64,000 nt of DNA from Geodermatophilus obscurus DSM 43160 (GTDB taxonomy: Bacteria; Actinomycetota; Actinomycetes; Mycobacteriales; Geodermatophilaceae): assembly GCF_000025345.1 (NCBI RefSeq), contig NC_013757.1, forward strand, positions 2,542,001 through 2,606,000. The letters are read 5' to 3'. The stretch's first letter is position 1, and each line of letters opens with the position of its first letter. Shown here in pieces: positions 1 through 8,482 of the stretch. The position numbers and the translations under genes were made by a program. Below the pieces are notes generated by a model, which was given only the letters and a program-made list of their open reading frames with translations, was not told where the DNA came from and did no database searches.

Positions 1-336
1 AAGGGCAAGTCCGCCGAGACGTTCAACCCGGCCGGCCCCTGGTTGGTCACCCCGGACGAGATCGACGACGTCCTGGCCCTGGACATGTGGCTGGACGTCA
101 ACGGGGTGCGCCGGCAGACCGGCAACACCGAGACGATGGTCTTCGACCCGTACGTGATCGTGCACCACCTGAGCCAGTTCATGGTCCTGGAGCCCGGTGA
201 CCTGATCAACACCGGTACCCCGCCCGGTGTCGGCATGGGGTTCCGGCCGCCCGTGTGGCTGCAGCCCGGTGACGTCGTGGAGCTCGGCATCGACAGGCTG
301 GGGTCGCAGCGGCAGCACGTGCTCGGACCGCGGTGA
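1..336 (+). CDS. FAH-family hydrolase, C-terminal part (window edge)
   Basis: The reading frame is open from the first base, so only the last 111 residues are present. The sequence carries the C-terminal signature of the fumarylacetoacetate hydrolase fold: a conserved TFNPAGPWLVTPDEI stretch, then GDLINTGTPPGVGMG and a final PGDVVELGI strand. It looks most like the 2,4-diketo-3-deoxy-L-fuconate/rhamnonate hydrolase branch, which cleaves a diketo sugar acid with a bound divalent metal. The stop overlaps the next gene by four bases (GTGA), so the two are translationally coupled. The SDR two genes on fits the same type of pathway. Fold assignment is firm; the substrate is inference because the metal-binding N-terminal half is missing. 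Confidence 0.85.
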   Translation, partial: KGKSAETFNPAGPWLVTPDEIDDVLALDMWLDVNGVRRQTGNTETMVFDPYVIVHHLSQFMVLEPGDLINTGTPPGVGMGFRPPVWLQPGDVVELGIDRLGSQRQHVLGPR

Positions 337-1364
337 GCACACCCACCGTGCGGGCGTTCGTGCTGACCGCGCCGGGGGAGGCGTCGGTGCAGGAGGTGCC
401 CGCGCCCGTGGCCGTCCCCGGCGAGGTCGTCGTCGACGTCGAGCGGGTGGGCGTCTGCGGCACCGACGTCGAGTTCTTCACCGGCGAGATGACCTACCTG
501 CACGAGGGGCACTCCGCCTACCCCATGCGGCTGGGCCACGAGTGGGCGGGCACCGTCTCCGCCGTCGGGGACGGCGTCGACCCCGCCTGGCTCGGCCGCC
601 GCGTCATGGGCGACACCATGCTGGGCGACCGGACCTGCCGCGCCTGCCGGAGGGGCGCCCAGCACGTCTGCGCGCGCCGCCAGGAGGTCGGCATCCGCGG
701 CGGCCGTCCCGGTGCGCTGGCCGAGCAGCTCGCCGTCCCCGCGTGGTCGCTGCACGCGCTGCCGGATCGCGTCGACGCCGTCCTCGGCGCGCTCGTCGAG
801 CCCGGCGGCAACGCGCTGCGCGCGGCGCAGGCCGCCGGCGTGGGCCCCGGCGACCGGGCCCTGGTGCTCGGCCCGGGGACCATCGGGCTGCTGACGGCGA
901 TGTTCCTGCGCGCCGCCGGCGCCGAGGTGCACCTGATGGGTCTCGGCGAGGAGTCGCTGGCCTTCGCCCGCAGCCTCGGCTTCGCGCACGCCTGGACCGA
1001 GGCGACGCTGCCGGACGAGCCGTTCGACGCGGTCGTCGACGCCTCCAACGCCGTCCACCTCCCGGCCCTGGCCCTCGACGTGGTGCAACCGGCCGGACGG
1101 GTGGTCTACATCGGCATCTCCGGCGACCCCAGCACGATCGACACCCGGACCCTGCTGCTCAAGGACGTCACCGCGGTGGGCGTGCTGTCGGCCTCGCCGG
1201 CGCTGGAGGACACCATCGCCGCCTACGCCGGCGGCGCGGTCGACCCGCGGCCGCTCGTCGCGGCGACCGTCGGTCTCGACCGGGTCGGTGCCGTGCTGGC
1301 CGGCGAGCGCATCGAGGGAGCCGGCCCCGGCCCCAAGACCCACGTCGACCCGAGGGGTGTCTGA
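333..1364 (+). CDS. Zinc-dependent medium-chain alcohol/polyol dehydrogenase
   Basis: A 343-residue MDR-family NAD(P)-dependent dehydrogenase. Catalytic zinc ligands are visible as Cys42 in VGVCGTD and His69-Glu70 in GHEWAG; a cysteine-rich loop (TCRACRRGAQHVC) corresponds to the structural zinc lobe but has only three cysteines. A Rossmann core follows, with LVLGPGTIG as the dinucleotide loop. The start is a GTG in a four-base overlap with the upstream FAH gene; the SDR follows one base after its stop, so the three form one operon. It probably oxidises a sugar or polyol, such as the entry step of a fucose- or rhamnose-type oxidative route. Family is clear, substrate is not. Confidence 0.85.
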   Translation: MSTPTVRAFVLTAPGEASVQEVPAPVAVPGEVVVDVERVGVCGTDVEFFTGEMTYLHEGHSAYPMRLGHEWAGTVSAVGDGVDPAWLGRRVMGDTMLGDRTCRACRRGAQHVCARRQEVGIRGGRPGALAEQLAVPAWSLHALPDRVDAVLGALVEPGGNALRAAQAAGVGPGDRALVLGPGTIGLLTAMFLRAAGAEVHLMGLGEESLAFARSLGFAHAWTEATLPDEPFDAVVDASNAVHLPALALDVVQPAGRVVYIGISGDPSTIDTRTLLLKDVTAVGVLSASPALEDTIAAYAGGAVDPRPLVAATVGLDRVGAVLAGERIEGAGPGPKTHVDPRGV

Positions 1365-1365
1365 C

Positions 1366-2106
1366 ATGACCGAGTTCGACGGGCTGGTCGCCGTGGTGAC
1401 CGGCGGCGCCAGCGGCATCGGCGCGGCCACCGCCCGCCTGCTCCAGGAGCGCGGCGCGCGCGTCGCCGTGCTGGACCGCGGGACCGACGGCGCCCCGGAC
1501 GGCGTCCTGGCGCTGCGCTGCGACGTCACGGACGCCGCGGCCGTCGACGCGGCCGTCGGGACGGTCGTCGAGCGGCTGGGCGGCCTCGACGTGCTGGTCA
1601 ACAACGCCGGCGTCGGCGCGACCGGGCACGTGGGGGAGAACGACGACGCGGAGTGGGCCCGGGTCCTCGACGTGAACGTCACCGGCATGGCCCGGGTGGC
1701 CCGGGCGGCGTTGCCGCACCTGCGCCGGTCCGCGCACGCGGCCGTGGTGAACACCTGCTCGGCGGTGGCGTTCGTCGGCGTCCGCCAGCGGGCGCTCTAC
1801 AGCGCGAGCAAGGGGGCGGTGCTCGCCCTGACCCTGGCCATGGCCGCCGACCACGTCCGGGAGGGCATCCGGGTCAACGCCGTGGCCCCCGGGACGGCGG
1901 AGACGCCGTGGGTCGGCCGGCTCCTCGGTGCCGCCGAGGACCCGGCCGCAGCGGCCGAGGCACTGCGGCAGCGCCAGCCGCTGGGCCGGCTGGTGACCGC
2001 CGAGGAGGTCGCGCACGCGATCGCCTCGCTCGCCTCCCCGCTGGCGGCCTCGACGACAGGCACGGTGCTGCGGGTGGACGGCGGCATGACAGGCCTGCGC
2101 GTCTGA
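1366..2106 (+). CDS. SDR-family oxidoreductase, possible 2-keto-3-deoxy-L-fuconate dehydrogenase
   Basis: A 246-residue classical short-chain dehydrogenase. TGGASGIG at residues 12-19 is the cofactor loop, NNAG follows in mid-protein, and the catalytic Tyr-x3-Lys is in LYSASKGA with a serine in NTCSAV. The C-terminus ends with the family-typical TGTVLRVDGGMTGLRV. ATG at 1366 is preferred to an upstream in-frame start because it follows the previous stop directly and gives a normal-length N-terminus. The QRQPLGRLVTAEEVAHAIA segment resembles, from memory, SDRs that oxidise 2-keto-3-deoxy-L-fuconate. The FAH neighbour would then hydrolyse the resulting 2,4-diketo acid. The substrate is an inference from context. 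Confidence 0.85.
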   Translation: MTEFDGLVAVVTGGASGIGAATARLLQERGARVAVLDRGTDGAPDGVLALRCDVTDAAAVDAAVGTVVERLGGLDVLVNNAGVGATGHVGENDDAEWARVLDVNVTGMARVARAALPHLRRSAHAAVVNTCSAVAFVGVRQRALYSASKGAVLALTLAMAADHVREGIRVNAVAPGTAETPWVGRLLGAAEDPAAAAEALRQRQPLGRLVTAEEVAHAIASLASPLAASTTGTVLRVDGGMTGLRV

Positions 2107-2179
2107 CCCCGGCGCACGGGACACCCGCGCTGCGTTCGGGCGCCGGATGGGCGGCGGTCGGGTTCCGGCGCGCACCGGC

Positions 2180-3364
2180 TCACGGCCGGTCTAGGTCCTC
2201 GATCCGCGCCGTCGACGGGCCCCGCACGGCGGCGGCGGAGCGGGACACGGCCTCGGCCTCCCGGAGCACCCGCAGGACGTTCCCGCCGACCAGCTTGACG
2301 CAGTCGTCCTGGCTCCAGCCGCGGCCGAGCAGCTCGGCGACCAGCGCGGGGTAGCAGGCGACGTCGTCCAGGCCGTCGGGGACGTCGTCGGTCCCGTCGT
2401 AGTCCCCGCCGATGCCGACGTGGTCGATGCCGGCCACCGTGCGCACGTGCTCGACGTGGTCGGCCACCTCGGCGAGCGACGCGCGCGGCCGCGGGTGCTC
2501 GGCGGCGTACTCGGCGCCCACCGTGGCACGGACCCCGGCGTCCCGCGGGTCGAGCCCCCGCCGCTCCACCTCGGTCCGGAGTCCGAGGGCCCAGGCGCGG
2601 CACCGTGGCGACACGAAGTCCGGGACGAACGTCACCATGCACACCCCGCCGTTGGCGGCCAGCCGGCGGAGCAGGTCGTCCGGGACGTTCCGCGGGGAGT
2701 CGCAGACGGCGCGGGCTCCCGAGTGGGAGAAGACGACCGGTGCCTCCGCGACCGCCAGGACGTCGCGCGCCGTGTCGGCCGCCACGTGGGAGAGGTCGAC
2801 CAGCATCCCGAGCCGGTGCATCTCGCGCACCACCTCGCGACCGAACGGGCTCAGCCCACCGATCGCGGGGACGTCGGTCGCCGAGTCCGCCCAGGGCACG
2901 TTCACGTTGTGCGTCAGCGTCAGGTAGCGGACACCGAGCCGGTGCAGCACCCGGAGGACGCCCAGCGAGTTCGCGATGGAGTGGCCGCCCTCGGCGCCGA
3001 GCAGCGAGGCGATCCGGCCGCGGGCGAAGGCGGCCGCCACGTCGTCGGCTCCGAGTGCGAGCTCCAGGTCGTCCGGGTGGGCGCGGATCATCCGGTGGAC
3101 GAGGTCGACCTGCTCCAGCGTGGCGGCCACCGCCGAGTCGCCCTGCAGCGTGCCCGGGACGTAGACCGACCAGAACTGGCCGCCGACCCCGCCGCGCCGC
3201 AACCGCGGCAGGTCGGTCTGCGTCCCCGGCACGGGGCCCGCGAGGTCCAGCCGGTCCAGGTCGCCTCCGAACCGGGTGCGCAGAGCCCACGGCAGGTCGT
3301 TGTGGCCGTCGACCAAGGGGTGCCGGCGCAGCAGGGCGTGGGCCGTGGCGAGGTGACCGGTCAT
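2180..3364 (-). CDS. Membrane-dipeptidase family (M19) peptidase
   Basis: A 394-residue zinc peptidase of the renal dipeptidase family (M19). The N-terminal metal motif [10 protein letters not shown] supplies His20 and Asp22, the bridging glutamate sits in [10 protein letters not shown], and further ligands are in VDLSHVA and [17 protein letters not shown] near the C-terminus is also characteristic. These enzymes cleave dipeptides, including some with D-residues, and some act on beta-lactams. No signal peptide is visible, so the protein is probably cytoplasmic. It lies six bases downstream of the LytTR regulator on the same strand and is probably co-transcribed with it. It converges on the SDR operon. 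Family assignment is strong; the physiological peptide is unknown. Confidence 0.9.
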   Translation of the reverse strand: MTGHLATAHALLRRHPLVDGHNDLPWALRTRFGGDLDRLDLAGPVPGTQTDLPRLRRGGVGGQFWSVYVPGTLQGDSAVAATLEQVDLVHRMIRAHPDDLELALGADDVAAAFARGRIASLLGAEGGHSIANSLGVLRVLHRLGVRYLTLTHNVNVPWADSATDVPAIGGLSPFGREVVREMHRLGMLVDLSHVAADTARDVLAVAEAPVVFSHSGARAVCDSPRNVPDDLLRRLAANGGVCMVTFVPDFVSPRCRAWALGLRTEVERRGLDPRDAGVRATVGAEYAAEHPRPRASLAEVADHVEHVRTVAGIDHVGIGGDYDGTDDVPDGLDDVACYPALVAELLGRGWSQDDCVKLVGGNVLRVLREAEAVSRSAAAVRGPSTARIEDLDRP

Positions 3365-3370
3365 CCCGCC

Positions 3371-4807
3371 CTACAGACCGAGCGCCTGGCGGACGTACGG
3401 GATGTGGCGGCGGGCCACCGGGACGGTCTCCCGGGGTCGGGTGTCCGTGGCGAGGAAGAGCGCCCCCTTGAACCCCTGCTCGATCTCCCGCACCCGGCCG
3501 AGGTTGACCAGGAACCGGCGGTGCACGCGCATGAACCCCTTGCCCCCCAGTTCCTGTTCGAGGCGGTCCAGCCCCCGGGCGACGGCCAGGAGCCGTCCCT
3601 GGTCGCTGGTCAGCCAGACGTTGTTGTGGTCGACCTCGGCGAAGCGGATCTCGCGGGGGTCGAGGAGGACCCATCGGTCGTCGCGCAGCGCGATGACCCG
3701 GTCCCGGTACGGGCGCGGCTCGGCGGAGCGGGGTCCGGGCTCGTCCAGGGGTTCCCCGGAGCCGGCCGGGTCGGGAGGCCCGAATGCGAGGAGCGCGCCG
3801 AGCACCTGGGAGCCGTCGAACACGGGGCGGACCGCGACCGAGACGGGGGTGTCGAGGAAGGGCACGTAGACCAGGGTCGATCCGCTCCAGCACGGGTCCT
3901 GCCGGGCTCGTTCGGTCGCCCGGCGGGCCAGCTGCGGCAGCGCGCGGACTTGCGGGGTCCACCGGTGCGCCGGAGCGCAGGCCGGGGTGTCGGCGGGGGT
4001 GCCCAGCAGGACGGCGGCCTCCCCGTTGGCGAGCACGACCTTCCCCGCCGTGTCGACGGCGGCGAGCGGCGTCGCGGGGGGCACCCGGGCGTCGGCGAGC
4101 GCGGCCGCCAGCAGGGTGCCCGTGTGGTGCGCCCGCCGCCGCAGCTTGGCCTCGGTGGACGCGGCGACCGTGTGCAGCCACGGCAGCACCGCGTCGGACA
4201 ACGGCGTCTGCCAGCAGGAGATCTGCAGCGCGCCGAGCGGATCGCGGGTGACGACGTCGCGCACCGCGACACCGGCGCTGCTCCAGTGGTGGAACCCCTG
4301 GCACCAGTGCTCGGGTCCCCGCACCAGGACGGGACGGTGGCTCTCCAGCGCGGTGCCGGTGCCGTTGGTGCCGCTCGCCCACTCCGACCAGGCCGACCAG
4401 GCCGCGAGGTTGTGGTCCTCGGCCAGGTGGAGCACCCGCCGGCTGCCCCAGGACGCCAGGACCCGCCCGTCGGAGTCGGCCACCGTCACGAGGCCGTCGA
4501 GGCCGTCGACCTCGCCCGCGGCGCGGGCGGCCAGGCCCCCGAGCTCGGCGAACACCACGTCGTGCTCCATCGAGTGCGCGGTCCCCGCGGCCGCGGCGGG
4601 CGCCCGGTCCAGGTCCGGGTCGACCTCGTACTGCTCGCGGCACCGGTACCAGGACATGAGGATCTCGGGACGGACCCCGTGGACGGTGTCCGCTCCGGCG
4701 GCGAACCGTTCCCGCGCGGCGCTGACCCGCTCGAGGCCGTCGTCGGGGGACGCCGCTCCGCTCGCCGCGGCTGACGCACCGTTCGTCGTGTCTTTCGCGC
4801 CGTTCAT
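3371..4807 (-). CDS. AcoR-like sensor fused to a LytTR DNA-binding domain
   Basis: A 478-residue regulator. The first ~270 residues resemble the sensory part of AcoR-type activators: an opening helix followed by RPEILMSWYRC, then a GAF-like region with SEWASGTNGTGTALESHRPV and LGALQISCWQTP. The C-terminal ~110 residues are a LytTR domain, including RFAEVDHNNVWLTSDQGRLL and KGFMRVHRRFLVNLGRVREI. AcoR itself has a sigma-54 ATPase plus Fis HTH instead, and neither is present here. The gene is divergent from the alcohol-oxidation operon starting at 4941, with 133 bp between, so it probably controls that operon in response to an alcohol, aldehyde or acetoin-like signal. The target is inferred from position only. 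Confidence 0.8.
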   Translation of the reverse strand: MNGAKDTTNGASAAASGAASPDDGLERVSAARERFAAGADTVHGVRPEILMSWYRCREQYEVDPDLDRAPAAAAGTAHSMEHDVVFAELGGLAARAAGEVDGLDGLVTVADSDGRVLASWGSRRVLHLAEDHNLAAWSAWSEWASGTNGTGTALESHRPVLVRGPEHWCQGFHHWSSAGVAVRDVVTRDPLGALQISCWQTPLSDAVLPWLHTVAASTEAKLRRRAHHTGTLLAAALADARVPPATPLAAVDTAGKVVLANGEAAVLLGTPADTPACAPAHRWTPQVRALPQLARRATERARQDPCWSGSTLVYVPFLDTPVSVAVRPVFDGSQVLGALLAFGPPDPAGSGEPLDEPGPRSAEPRPYRDRVIALRDDRWVLLDPREIRFAEVDHNNVWLTSDQGRLLAVARGLDRLEQELGGKGFMRVHRRFLVNLGRVREIEQGFKGALFLATDTRPRETVPVARRHIPYVRQALGL

Positions 4808-4940
4808 CCCGCTCCCCTTGGGGTCGGGGGGAAGAGCGTCCCAGCATCGGTGAGCAGGCGCCCGGCAGCAAGCGGGTCGGCCACGGCAGCGGTGTCCCCC
4901 AGCGCGACCGGGGAGCGGCGGCGGGAGGGGGTGGGCACGC

Positions 4941-6194
4941 GTGCAGGCGGTGGTCTACCGGAGGCCCTTCGAGGTGGCGGTGGAGGAGGTCCCCGACCCC
5001 CGGATCGAGCAGCCGAACGACGTGATCGTGCGGATCACCTCGACGTGCATCTGCGGAGCCGACCTGTGCGCGTACGAGGGACGGGCGGGCGCCGAGCCGG
5101 GTGCCGTGTTCGGCCACGAGAACCTCGGCATCGTGGAGGAGGTCGGCGCCGGCGTCTCCGCCCTGGAGCAGGGCGACCGCGTCGTGATGCCGTTCACGGT
5201 GGCCTGCGGCTCCTGCCGGAACTGCCGGGCGGGCGCCACCGGCTCCTGCCTCACCGCCGCCTGGGCCGGCCGGGGGGCCGGCGCGTACGGCAGCGTCGCC
5301 CCGGCCCCGACCCCGTCCGCCGGCGGCCAGGCGGAGTACCTGCGGGTCCCCCACGCGGACCTCAACTGCCTGCCGCTGCCCGCCGGCACCGAGCACGAGT
5401 CCGACTACGTGCTGCTCTCCGAGGTCTTCCCCACCGGGTACCACGGCTGCCGCCTAGCCAGCGTCTCGCCTGGGGAGACCGTCGCGGTCTACGGCGCCGG
5501 GCCGGTGGGGTTGATGGCCGCGTACTGCGCGCTGCTCTGCGGCGCGTCACGGGTGTTCGTCGTCGACTGCGCACCCGAACGACTGGCCAGGGCGCGGGAC
5601 ATCGGAGCCGTCGCCGTGGACTCCTCCGCCGGTGACCCGGCGCAGCAGATCGAGGACCTGACCGGCGGTGAGGGCACCGACGCGGGCGTGGACACCGTCG
5701 GGTTCCCGGTCCCCTCCGGGACCGGGGACGGCGCGGAGCCCGCGGCCGTGCTCGACCAGCTCGTGCGCACGGTGCGGCCGACCGGCGGGCTCGGCGTCCC
5801 CGGCCCGTGCGTGCGCTGTGGACCTGACGGCGTCGGCGGGCACGCCGGGCCCGGCACGCTGCTCGTCGCGATGGACACGCTGGTCGAGAAGGGCCTGCGC
5901 CTGGGCACCGGCCGGGCGGACGTCAGGCGCTACGACCGGCAGCTGCGGGACCTGATCACCGAGGGCCGGGCCAGGCCTGGCTTCGTGGTGTCCCACGAGC
6001 TGCCGCTCGTCGAGGCCCCGGACGCGTACCGGGAGGCCGACCAGCGCGTCGACGGCTACACGAAGGTCGTGCTCCGACCCGGTGCGCCTGGTCGTCGCGC
6101 CGCTGCAGCAGTCCAGGGGAGAGGAGGTGGCATGGCCACCCAGGCGCCGACCGAGCGGGATGCGGCGGGACGTCGTCCGGGGGCCTGGCCGTGA
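4941..6194 (+). CDS. Zinc-dependent dehydrogenase, glutathione-independent formaldehyde dehydrogenase type
   Basis: A 417-residue MDR enzyme of the FdhA/threonine-dehydrogenase-like branch. Cys38 (CICGAD) and His59-Glu60 (GHEN) are catalytic zinc ligands; ACGSCRNCRAGATGSC supplies the structural zinc cysteines. YGAGPVGLMAAY is the Rossmann loop and VVDCAPERL places an aspartate that favours NAD. Family members oxidise formaldehyde or other short aldehydes without glutathione. The start is GTG at 4941, behind a G-rich Shine-Dalgarno region (GGGAGGGG). It is the first gene of the PQQ operon, so it probably handles the aldehyde made by the PQQ dehydrogenase. The last ~40 residues are a low-complexity tail beyond the usual fold. 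Confidence 0.85.
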   Translation: MQAVVYRRPFEVAVEEVPDPRIEQPNDVIVRITSTCICGADLCAYEGRAGAEPGAVFGHENLGIVEEVGAGVSALEQGDRVVMPFTVACGSCRNCRAGATGSCLTAAWAGRGAGAYGSVAPAPTPSAGGQAEYLRVPHADLNCLPLPAGTEHESDYVLLSEVFPTGYHGCRLASVSPGETVAVYGAGPVGLMAAYCALLCGASRVFVVDCAPERLARARDIGAVAVDSSAGDPAQQIEDLTGGEGTDAGVDTVGFPVPSGTGDGAEPAAVLDQLVRTVRPTGGLGVPGPCVRCGPDGVGGHAGPGTLLVAMDTLVEKGLRLGTGRADVRRYDRQLRDLITEGRARPGFVVSHELPLVEAPDAYREADQRVDGYTKVVLRPGAPGRRAAAAVQGRGGGMATQAPTERDAAGRRPGAWP

Positions 6195-6267
6195 CCGTCG
6201 CAGGCACCGGCAGGCACCACCTCATCAGTCCGCCTCGACAGGAGAACCGCACTAGGAGGGAAGGTCG

Positions 6268-6732
6268 ATGACGACCACCGCATCGGAGCGATCCGCGGCG
6301 CTGAGCGAGCTCGGGTTGGACGGGCAGAACCAGGCGACGATCGGTCGGCTGCTGGCCACGGGGAACATCGGACACGCCGAGGAGGGCGACGGCGGCCGGA
6401 TGCGCGCCCGGATCCGGATCGTGCCCGACCAGCTGATCTGGGACCCCTCGGTCCTCGTCCTGCCCCGTGGGGGGCACCTGGACATCGAGTTCGTCAACGA
6501 CGACCAGAACACGCACTGCGCGCTCGTGCCGTCCAACGGTGACAGCAAGTGGATGTGGTTGCCGAACTACTCGCGCGGGACCATGACCGTCACCCTCGAC
6601 GGCCCTGGTTACTACTGGTTCAGCTCCAACATCGGCAACGACGAGGGCCGGGGCCTGATCGGGGCGATCGTCGTGAGGGGCGACGTCCCGGAGTCGGCAC
6701 GCCTCGACCGCCCGCAGCAGCCCCGACCGTAG
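6268..6732 (+). CDS. Cupredoxin-like protein associated with a PQQ dehydrogenase
   Basis: A 154-residue protein whose second half has the beta-strand pattern of a cupredoxin: VLPRGGHLDIEFVNDD, NTHCALV and GYYWFSSNIG. It resembles small actinobacterial proteins encoded beside PQQ dehydrogenases (MSMEG_3727 type, from memory). The usual type-1 copper loop (Tyr-x-Phe-x-Cys ... His ... Met) is degenerate: residues 119-130 read SSNIGNDEGRGL, with no Cys, His or Met, although His83 is kept. No signal peptide or membrane segment is visible. AGGAGGG lies just before ATG 6268. The PQQ dehydrogenase begins 14 bases after its stop, so the two should be made together. It may be a structural or electron-transfer partner; its role is unproven. 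Confidence 0.75.
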   Translation: MTTTASERSAALSELGLDGQNQATIGRLLATGNIGHAEEGDGGRMRARIRIVPDQLIWDPSVLVLPRGGHLDIEFVNDDQNTHCALVPSNGDSKWMWLPNYSRGTMTVTLDGPGYYWFSSNIGNDEGRGLIGAIVVRGDVPESARLDRPQQPRP

Positions 6733-6746
6733 ACAGGACTGAGTTC

Positions 6747-8477
6747 ATGACCGACATCCAGGACAAGACCGGGATCGAGTACGGAGAGGCCCCGCCGGCA
6801 GTCGACTTCGGGTCGCTGACCACCGCGCCCGGGAACGCGCCGCCCGTGGTCCAGGACGTGACGTACGAGCGCATCCTCGACGCCCGATCGGAACCGCAGA
6901 ACTGGCTCACCTACTACGGCGCCTACGACGGGCAGCGGTACAGCCCGCTCGACCAGATCAACAGGGAGAACGTCGTCCGCCTCACCCCGGCCTGGGTGTT
7001 CAGCTTCTCGCCCCACGGGCTGCACGCCGGCCAGTCGACGTACGCCTTCGAGACCAGCCCGATCATCGTCGAGGGCGTCATGTACGTCTCCGGGTGGGAC
7101 GGCTGGGTCTGGGCGCTCGACGCCAAGACCGGGCAGCTGCTGTGGCAGTACAAGCACGCGATCCCCTTCGACGTCTCGCTGTGCTGCGGCAACGTCAACC
7201 GCGGGGTCGCCGTGGCGAAGGGCAAGGTCTTCGTCTGCACGCTCAACGCCCACGTGCTCGCGCTGGACGCCGCCACCGGTGAGTGCATCTGGGACGTCAC
7301 CAGCGGGGACGTCCGCGCCGGGGAGAGCCTCACGGTGGCCCCGCTCGTCGTGAAGGACCGGGTCGTCGTCGGCAGCTCCGGCGGGGAGTTCGGGGTGCGC
7401 GGCCACCTCGACGCCTACGACATGGAGACCGGGGAGCGGATGTGGCGCTGCTACACGATCCCCAAGCCCGGCGAGCCGGGCTCGGAGACCTGGCCGCAGG
7501 ACGGTGAGGCCTGGGCGCGGGGCGGCGGCAACTGCTGGGTCACCGGGACCTTCGACCCGGAGACGAACCTCCTGTACTGGGGGACCGGCAACCCCGCGCC
7601 CGACTTCGACGGGGAGGTCCGACCGGGGGACAACCTCTACACCGACAGCGTGATCGCGGTGGACGCCGACACCGGGGAGATCCGTTGGCACTACCAGTGC
7701 ACCCCTCACGACCTGTGGGACTACGACTCGAACATGGAGTGCATCCTGTTCGAGGAGGACGGGCGCAAGCTCCTGGCCCACTTCGACAAGAACGGGTACT
7801 GCTTCGTCCTGGACCGCACCACCGGCGAGCGGGTGCGGATTTTCCCCTTCGTCGACCGGATCACCTGGGGTGAGATCAGCCCCGACGGCACGGTGACGCC
7901 CAGGATCTACCCGGACAAGGAAGGCGAGGAGGTGCACTTCCACCCGGGGCCGGCCGGGGCCAAGGAGTGGACCCACGCGTCGTACAGCCCCAGGACGGGC
8001 CTGTTCTACGTCCCGGTGCAGGACACCGGCGCGAAGGTCGCCCGCCGGCGCCGGGAGTTCAAGGAGAGCATCCCCTACTGGGGCGCGGCGGTCACCGTGG
8101 ACGCCGAGGACATGGCCGGGTCGGTGACGGCGTTCAACGCCTCCGGTGAGGAGGTGTGGCGCTGGCGCAACGACCTGCCGATGTGCGCGTCGGTGCTCAG
8201 CACGGCGGGCGACGTGGTCTTCGCCGGCACGCCGTCCGGCACGTTCGTGGCCCTCGACGCCCGCAGCGGCGAGTTCCTGTGGCAGTTCAACTGCGGCAGC
8301 GGCCACCACAGCAGCCCGAGCACCTACAGCGTCGAGGGCAAGCAGTACATCGCCGTGCCGGTCGGCTGGGGCGCCTGGGTCGAGGGGTTCCTGCCCGGGA
8401 TGATGGGCGGCCCCCACGGACAGGCGATGTTCGTCTTCTCGCTGCCCGAGGACATCGACTCGGCCGGGGGGAGGTGA
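6747..8477 (+). CDS. PQQ-dependent alcohol dehydrogenase with lanthanide-type Asp-Tyr-Asp motif
   Basis: A 576-residue eight-bladed quinoprotein with repeated tryptophan-docking motifs. Adjacent Cys146-Cys147 (SLCCGNV) form the disulfide that stacks on PQQ. By homology to methanol dehydrogenase, Glu214 (GGEFGVRG), Asn282 (GTGNPAP) and catalytic Asp325 bind the metal. Asp327, two residues on (WDYD), is the extra ligand that marks lanthanide-dependent XoxF/ExaF enzymes; calcium enzymes have alanine there. It oxidises methanol or another primary alcohol to the aldehyde. ATG at 6747 is chosen because the longer frame only reads through the cupredoxin gene. No Sec or Tat signal is present, unusual for a family that normally works outside the membrane. 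Confidence 0.92.
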   Translation: MTDIQDKTGIEYGEAPPAVDFGSLTTAPGNAPPVVQDVTYERILDARSEPQNWLTYYGAYDGQRYSPLDQINRENVVRLTPAWVFSFSPHGLHAGQSTYAFETSPIIVEGVMYVSGWDGWVWALDAKTGQLLWQYKHAIPFDVSLCCGNVNRGVAVAKGKVFVCTLNAHVLALDAATGECIWDVTSGDVRAGESLTVAPLVVKDRVVVGSSGGEFGVRGHLDAYDMETGERMWRCYTIPKPGEPGSETWPQDGEAWARGGGNCWVTGTFDPETNLLYWGTGNPAPDFDGEVRPGDNLYTDSVIAVDADTGEIRWHYQCTPHDLWDYDSNMECILFEEDGRKLLAHFDKNGYCFVLDRTTGERVRIFPFVDRITWGEISPDGTVTPRIYPDKEGEEVHFHPGPAGAKEWTHASYSPRTGLFYVPVQDTGAKVARRRREFKESIPYWGAAVTVDAEDMAGSVTAFNASGEEVWRWRNDLPMCASVLSTAGDVVFAGTPSGTFVALDARSGEFLWQFNCGSGHHSSPSTYSVEGKQYIAVPVGWGAWVEGFLPGMMGGPHGQAMFVFSLPEDIDSAGGR

Positions 8478-8482
8478 CCGTG

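Noticed and set aside
2420-4774. Long plus-strand frame opposite the dipeptidase and LytTR genes
   Set aside because: Shadow frame; both real genes have clear motifs on the minus strand.
1797-5444. Very long minus-strand reading frame of over 1200 codons
   Set aside because: It crosses real genes on both strands, is rich in Arg/Pro/Gly and has no family similarity. Long antisense frames are expected at this GC content.
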